Source: Acidimicrobiales bacterium (GTDB lineage Bacteria > Actinomycetota > Acidimicrobiia > Acidimicrobiales > JANYDT01). Taken from it: a DNA stretch of 6,560 nucleotides. The stretch lies in assembly GCA_025358985.1 (NCBI GenBank), contig JANYHQ010000325.1, positions 1 to 6,560 on the forward strand. The letters run 5' to 3'. The position numbers and the translations under genes were made by a program. Below the pieces are notes generated by a model. It was not told the origin of the DNA. It worked only from the letters and a program-made list of their open reading frames with translations, and did no database searches. This document shows, one piece after another, positions 4,273 to 6,560 of this stretch. Within the stretch, counting starts at the first letter, position 1. Each line of letters begins with the position of its first letter.

Positions 4273-6063
4273 ATGCCCTACAGCCCTCCACTGCGTGATA
4301 TCCGATTTTCGCTCGATCTCGTGGGCCTCGATGCCCTGGCCACCTACCCGGGCCTTGAGCATGCCGACACGGAAACCGTGATGTCGTTGCTGGAGGAGTT
4401 CGGCCGGCTGATGACGGACTGTTGGGCGTCCACCAATGAATTGGGTGATCGCCAAGGTCTGGGAGTTGACCTGGAGGCCGGCACCATCACCACACCGGTT
4501 GAGTTCCGCACGGCCTACAGCCGCTACGTAGAAGCCGGATGGGGATCCGTGCCCGCTGATCCGGACCATGGTGGTGGCGGATTTCCGCACTTGGTGAGCA
4601 TTGCCATGAGTGAGCTCATCCAGTCCGCCAACATGGCATTGGCGTTGTGTCCCATGCTCACCCAGGGCGCCATCGAAGCGTTGGCGTCACACGGATCCGA
4701 AGCCCAGAAGGAGCGCTACCTACGTAAGCTCATCACCGGGGAGTGGACAGGCACCATGAACCTCAGCGAGAGCGAGGCGGGTAGCGACGTGGGGGCCCAG
4801 CGCACCAAAGCGGTAATGGCCGCCGATGGTACGTGGCGTATCACTGGTCAGAAGATCTACATCACGTGGGGCGAGCACGATCTCAGTGACAACATCGTGC
4901 ATCTGGTGTTGGCGCGTGTACAGGGATCACCGGCCGGCACCAAGGGCATCTCGTGCTTCATCGTGCCGAAGTTCCTCGTGCTCGACGACGATTCCCTCGG
5001 TGAGCACAACGACGTACACCTGGTATCCACTGAGCACAAGATGGGCATTCACGGCTCGCCTACCTGCGTTCTGGCGTTCGGGGATCACAGTGAAGGGGCG
5101 GTAGGCGAACTCATCGGCGAGGTGGATGCGGGCATGCGCTACATGTTCACCATGATGAACAACGCCCGGCTGGCGGTGGGTCAACAGGGGCAGGCCATTG
5201 CCGAGCGCGCTTATCAACAAGCGGTGACCCACGCCCTCACTCGGGTTCAAGGCCGTCCAGTGGGAGGAGAAGTAGGTGATCCAATCGTGGGCCATCCTGA
5301 TGTCCGGCGCATGCTCCTCATCATGCGCAGCAACATTGAGGCCATGCGCCATCTGCTGTACCTCAATGCCAAGGCCATTGATGACGCCCATCATCATCCG
5401 CAGCCGCAAGAGCGCCAAGCTGCTGGGGAATTGGCTGATCTGTTGACCCCGTTGTCCAAAGCCTGGTGTACGGATCTGGGCAATGAACTGTGCTCGTTGG
5501 CCGTACAGGTACATGGCGGCATGGGATACGTGGAGGACACCGGCGTGGCCCAGATGTACCGCGACGTCCGTATCGCCGCCATATACGAAGGCACCAACGG
5601 TATCCAGGCGCTTGACCTCATCGGACGCAAGTTGGGCCTACGCCAAGGGGGTGTGATGGCCGACCTCATCACCCGTATGCGCGCAGATGCTCATGCACTG
5701 GAAGCTGTGGTGGGCGTGGGCGACTTGGGCGTTGGGCTGGGTCACGCGTTGGACACGCTGGAGCAGGTGACCAAGTGGATGCTGGAGGCGGGGCACAGCG
5801 AGCCCATCGACGCCATGGCCGGTGCCACGCCGTACCTGCGTCTGGTGGCCACGGTGGTGGGTGGGTGGCTCATGGGGCGCCAAGCCATGGCCGCAACATC
5901 GGCCGTCGAAAGACTCGATGACGCCTATCTGGCGGCGAAGTGCGCCACCGCTCGTTTCTATGTTGAGCAGATCCTGCCCACCATCAATGGGTTGGTGGCG
6001 CAGGTACAAGGCACGGCCAACCCCCTCTTCTCGGTGCCGCACACCATGCTGGCCAGCCGCTGA
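4273..6063 (+). CDS. Acyl-CoA dehydrogenase, long FadE5/DmdC-like type
   Basis: This 596-residue flavoenzyme oxidises an acyl-CoA to trans-2-enoyl-CoA, passing electrons from FAD to an electron-transfer flavoprotein. In order: the short N-terminal motif YSPPLRDIRFSL (3-14) typical of the ~600-residue subgroup; the helical N-domain with WGSVPADPDHGGGGFP (90-105); the beta-domain substrate/FAD loop TMNLSESEAGSDVG (161-174) and KIYITWGEHDL (194-204); the C-domain with VQVHGGMGYVEDTG (411-424) and YEGTNGIQALDLIGRKL (438-454); then an extra ~140-residue helical C-terminal domain (about 457-596). The expected catalytic base is E439. Length and extra domain match FadE5-like broad-range and DmdC (methylmercaptopropionyl-CoA) enzymes; the substrate is undetermined. 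ATG 4273 is chosen because it starts the conserved motif. GTG 4270 just before it is possible, with a GAGAAT hexamer six bases upstream. Starts from 4099 to 4185 would overlap the thiolase. Confidence 0.93.
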   Translation: MPYSPPLRDIRFSLDLVGLDALATYPGLEHADTETVMSLLEEFGRLMTDCWASTNELGDRQGLGVDLEAGTITTPVEFRTAYSRYVEAGWGSVPADPDHGGGGFPHLVSIAMSELIQSANMALALCPMLTQGAIEALASHGSEAQKERYLRKLITGEWTGTMNLSESEAGSDVGAQRTKAVMAADGTWRITGQKIYITWGEHDLSDNIVHLVLARVQGSPAGTKGISCFIVPKFLVLDDDSLGEHNDVHLVSTEHKMGIHGSPTCVLAFGDHSEGAVGELIGEVDAGMRYMFTMMNNARLAVGQQGQAIAERAYQQAVTHALTRVQGRPVGGEVGDPIVGHPDVRRMLLIMRSNIEAMRHLLYLNAKAIDDAHHHPQPQERQAAGELADLLTPLSKAWCTDLGNELCSLAVQVHGGMGYVEDTGVAQMYRDVRIAAIYEGTNGIQALDLIGRKLGLRQGGVMADLITRMRADAHALEAVVGVGDLGVGLGHALDTLEQVTKWMLEAGHSEPIDAMAGATPYLRLVATVVGGWLMGRQAMAATSAVERLDDAYLAAKCATARFYVEQILPTINGLVAQVQGTANPLFSVPHTMLASR

Positions 6064-6064
6064 A

Positions 6065-6560
6065 GTGGGAAGCATTCTCATCTCGGCGGCCGCCGCCGAG
6101 CGCATCGCCGAGGAGATCGCAGCCAAGGCGCCTCAACGTCCGTTACTCATCTGCCACCCCAACATGGCCCACGATGAGATCGCCGACATTGAGCTTGCGT
6201 ACTTCTCCAGTGATCTATGGCCGGTGGGTTATCGACAGTTCCTAGCGGTGGCTCAACAAGCCAATGATCTACGGTGGTTCCACAGTATGAGTGCCGGGGT
6301 GGACAGCCCCATATTCGGCGCCCTACGCCATAGGGGCGTACGAGTCACCACATCGTCGGGAAGTTCCGCTCTCCCCATAGCCCAAACCGTGTTGCTCTAC
6401 GTGCTGGCGCTGAACAAAGGACTGCCTGCGTGGATGGATGCGCAGCGTCGCAACGCATGGGAACCGCATAACCGCTCCGACCTGGATGGATCACGAATGG
6501 TGGTGGTGGGTATGGGCCCCATCGGGATCCATACGGCGCGATTGGCGCAGGCCTTCACCA
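6065..6560 (+). CDS. D-isomer-specific 2-hydroxyacid dehydrogenase, N-terminal part (3' end outside window)
   Basis: A frame opens at GTG 6065, one base after the acyl-CoA dehydrogenase stop, and stays open to the window end (165 residues). LRWFHSMSAGVDSPIF (69-84) and VTTSSGSSALPIAQTVLLYVLAL (94-116) are the N-domain strand and the helix before the Rossmann domain in D-2-hydroxyacid dehydrogenases. GSRMVVVGMGPIGIHTARLAQAF (142-164) holds the NAD(P)-binding GxGxxG (G149, G151, G154). The family reduces 2-keto acids or oxidises D-2-hydroxyacids in the cytoplasm. The catalytic Arg, Glu and His lie beyond the end, and so would be a choice between glyoxylate/hydroxypyruvate reductase-like and other members. 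Q107 stands where most relatives have Glu (VAE/IAE). The one-base gap and lack of an own promoter or ribosome-binding site suggest translational coupling with the upstream gene; GTG is the first usable start. Confidence 0.85.
   Translation, partial: MGSILISAAAAERIAEEIAAKAPQRPLLICHPNMAHDEIADIELAYFSSDLWPVGYRQFLAVAQQANDLRWFHSMSAGVDSPIFGALRHRGVRVTTSSGSSALPIAQTVLLYVLALNKGLPAWMDAQRRNAWEPHNRSDLDGSRMVVVGMGPIGIHTARLAQAFT

Noticed and set aside
3600..4298. A 232-codon plus-strand frame opposite the thiolase.
   Set aside because: It is a shadow of the thiolase in a GC-rich genome: the translation is His/Arg/Gly-rich with no domain, while the opposite strand has all thiolase catalytic motifs.

Overview
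The window looks like a moderately GC-rich actinobacterial chromosome segment. An Acidimicrobiia-type freshwater or soil lineage is my guess, but nothing here fixes the taxon. The signs are a DUF222/HNH (13E12-repeat family) gene, an F420/flavin luciferase-like oxidoreductase, a 596-residue FadE5-type acyl-CoA dehydrogenase, few Shine-Dalgarno sequences, and several genes whose start codon lies 5-6 bases after a TANNNT -10 hexamer, as expected for leaderless mRNAs. No mobile element, tRNA, rRNA or CRISPR array is visible.

Layout, left to right: (1) 1-342, + strand, the C-terminal end of a luciferase-like (LLM class) oxidoreductase. (2) 453-1665, +, a DUF222/HNH endonuclease-like gene broken by one frameshift at about 1023-1024; the break coincides with a perfect hairpin. 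(3) 1682-2344, +, a class I SAM-dependent O-methyltransferase of the CCoAOMT-like family. (4) 2384-2983, +, a two-gene module: an AbrB/MazE-fold antitoxin followed 6 bases later by a small RelE/ParE-like toxin. (5) 2976-4187, - strand, a thiolase converging on the toxin gene and overlapping it by 8 bases. (6) 4188-4272, an 85-base divergent promoter region with a candidate operator palindrome. (7) 4273-6063, +, a FadE5/DmdC-like acyl-CoA dehydrogenase. (8) 6065-6560, +, the start of a D-2-hydroxyacid dehydrogenase, running off the window.

The right half is a lipid or acyl-CoA catabolism locus. The acyl-CoA dehydrogenase makes the enoyl-CoA (first oxidation of beta-oxidation), and the divergently transcribed thiolase carries out the final thiolytic cleavage. 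The hydroxyacid dehydrogenase starts one base after the dehydrogenase stop and is probably co-transcribed with it. The left half is a string of unrelated accessory genes. The most unusual items are the toxin-antitoxin pair, the hairpin-associated frameshift in the HNH gene, and the repeated leaderless promoter layout. I see no clearly new multi-gene system.
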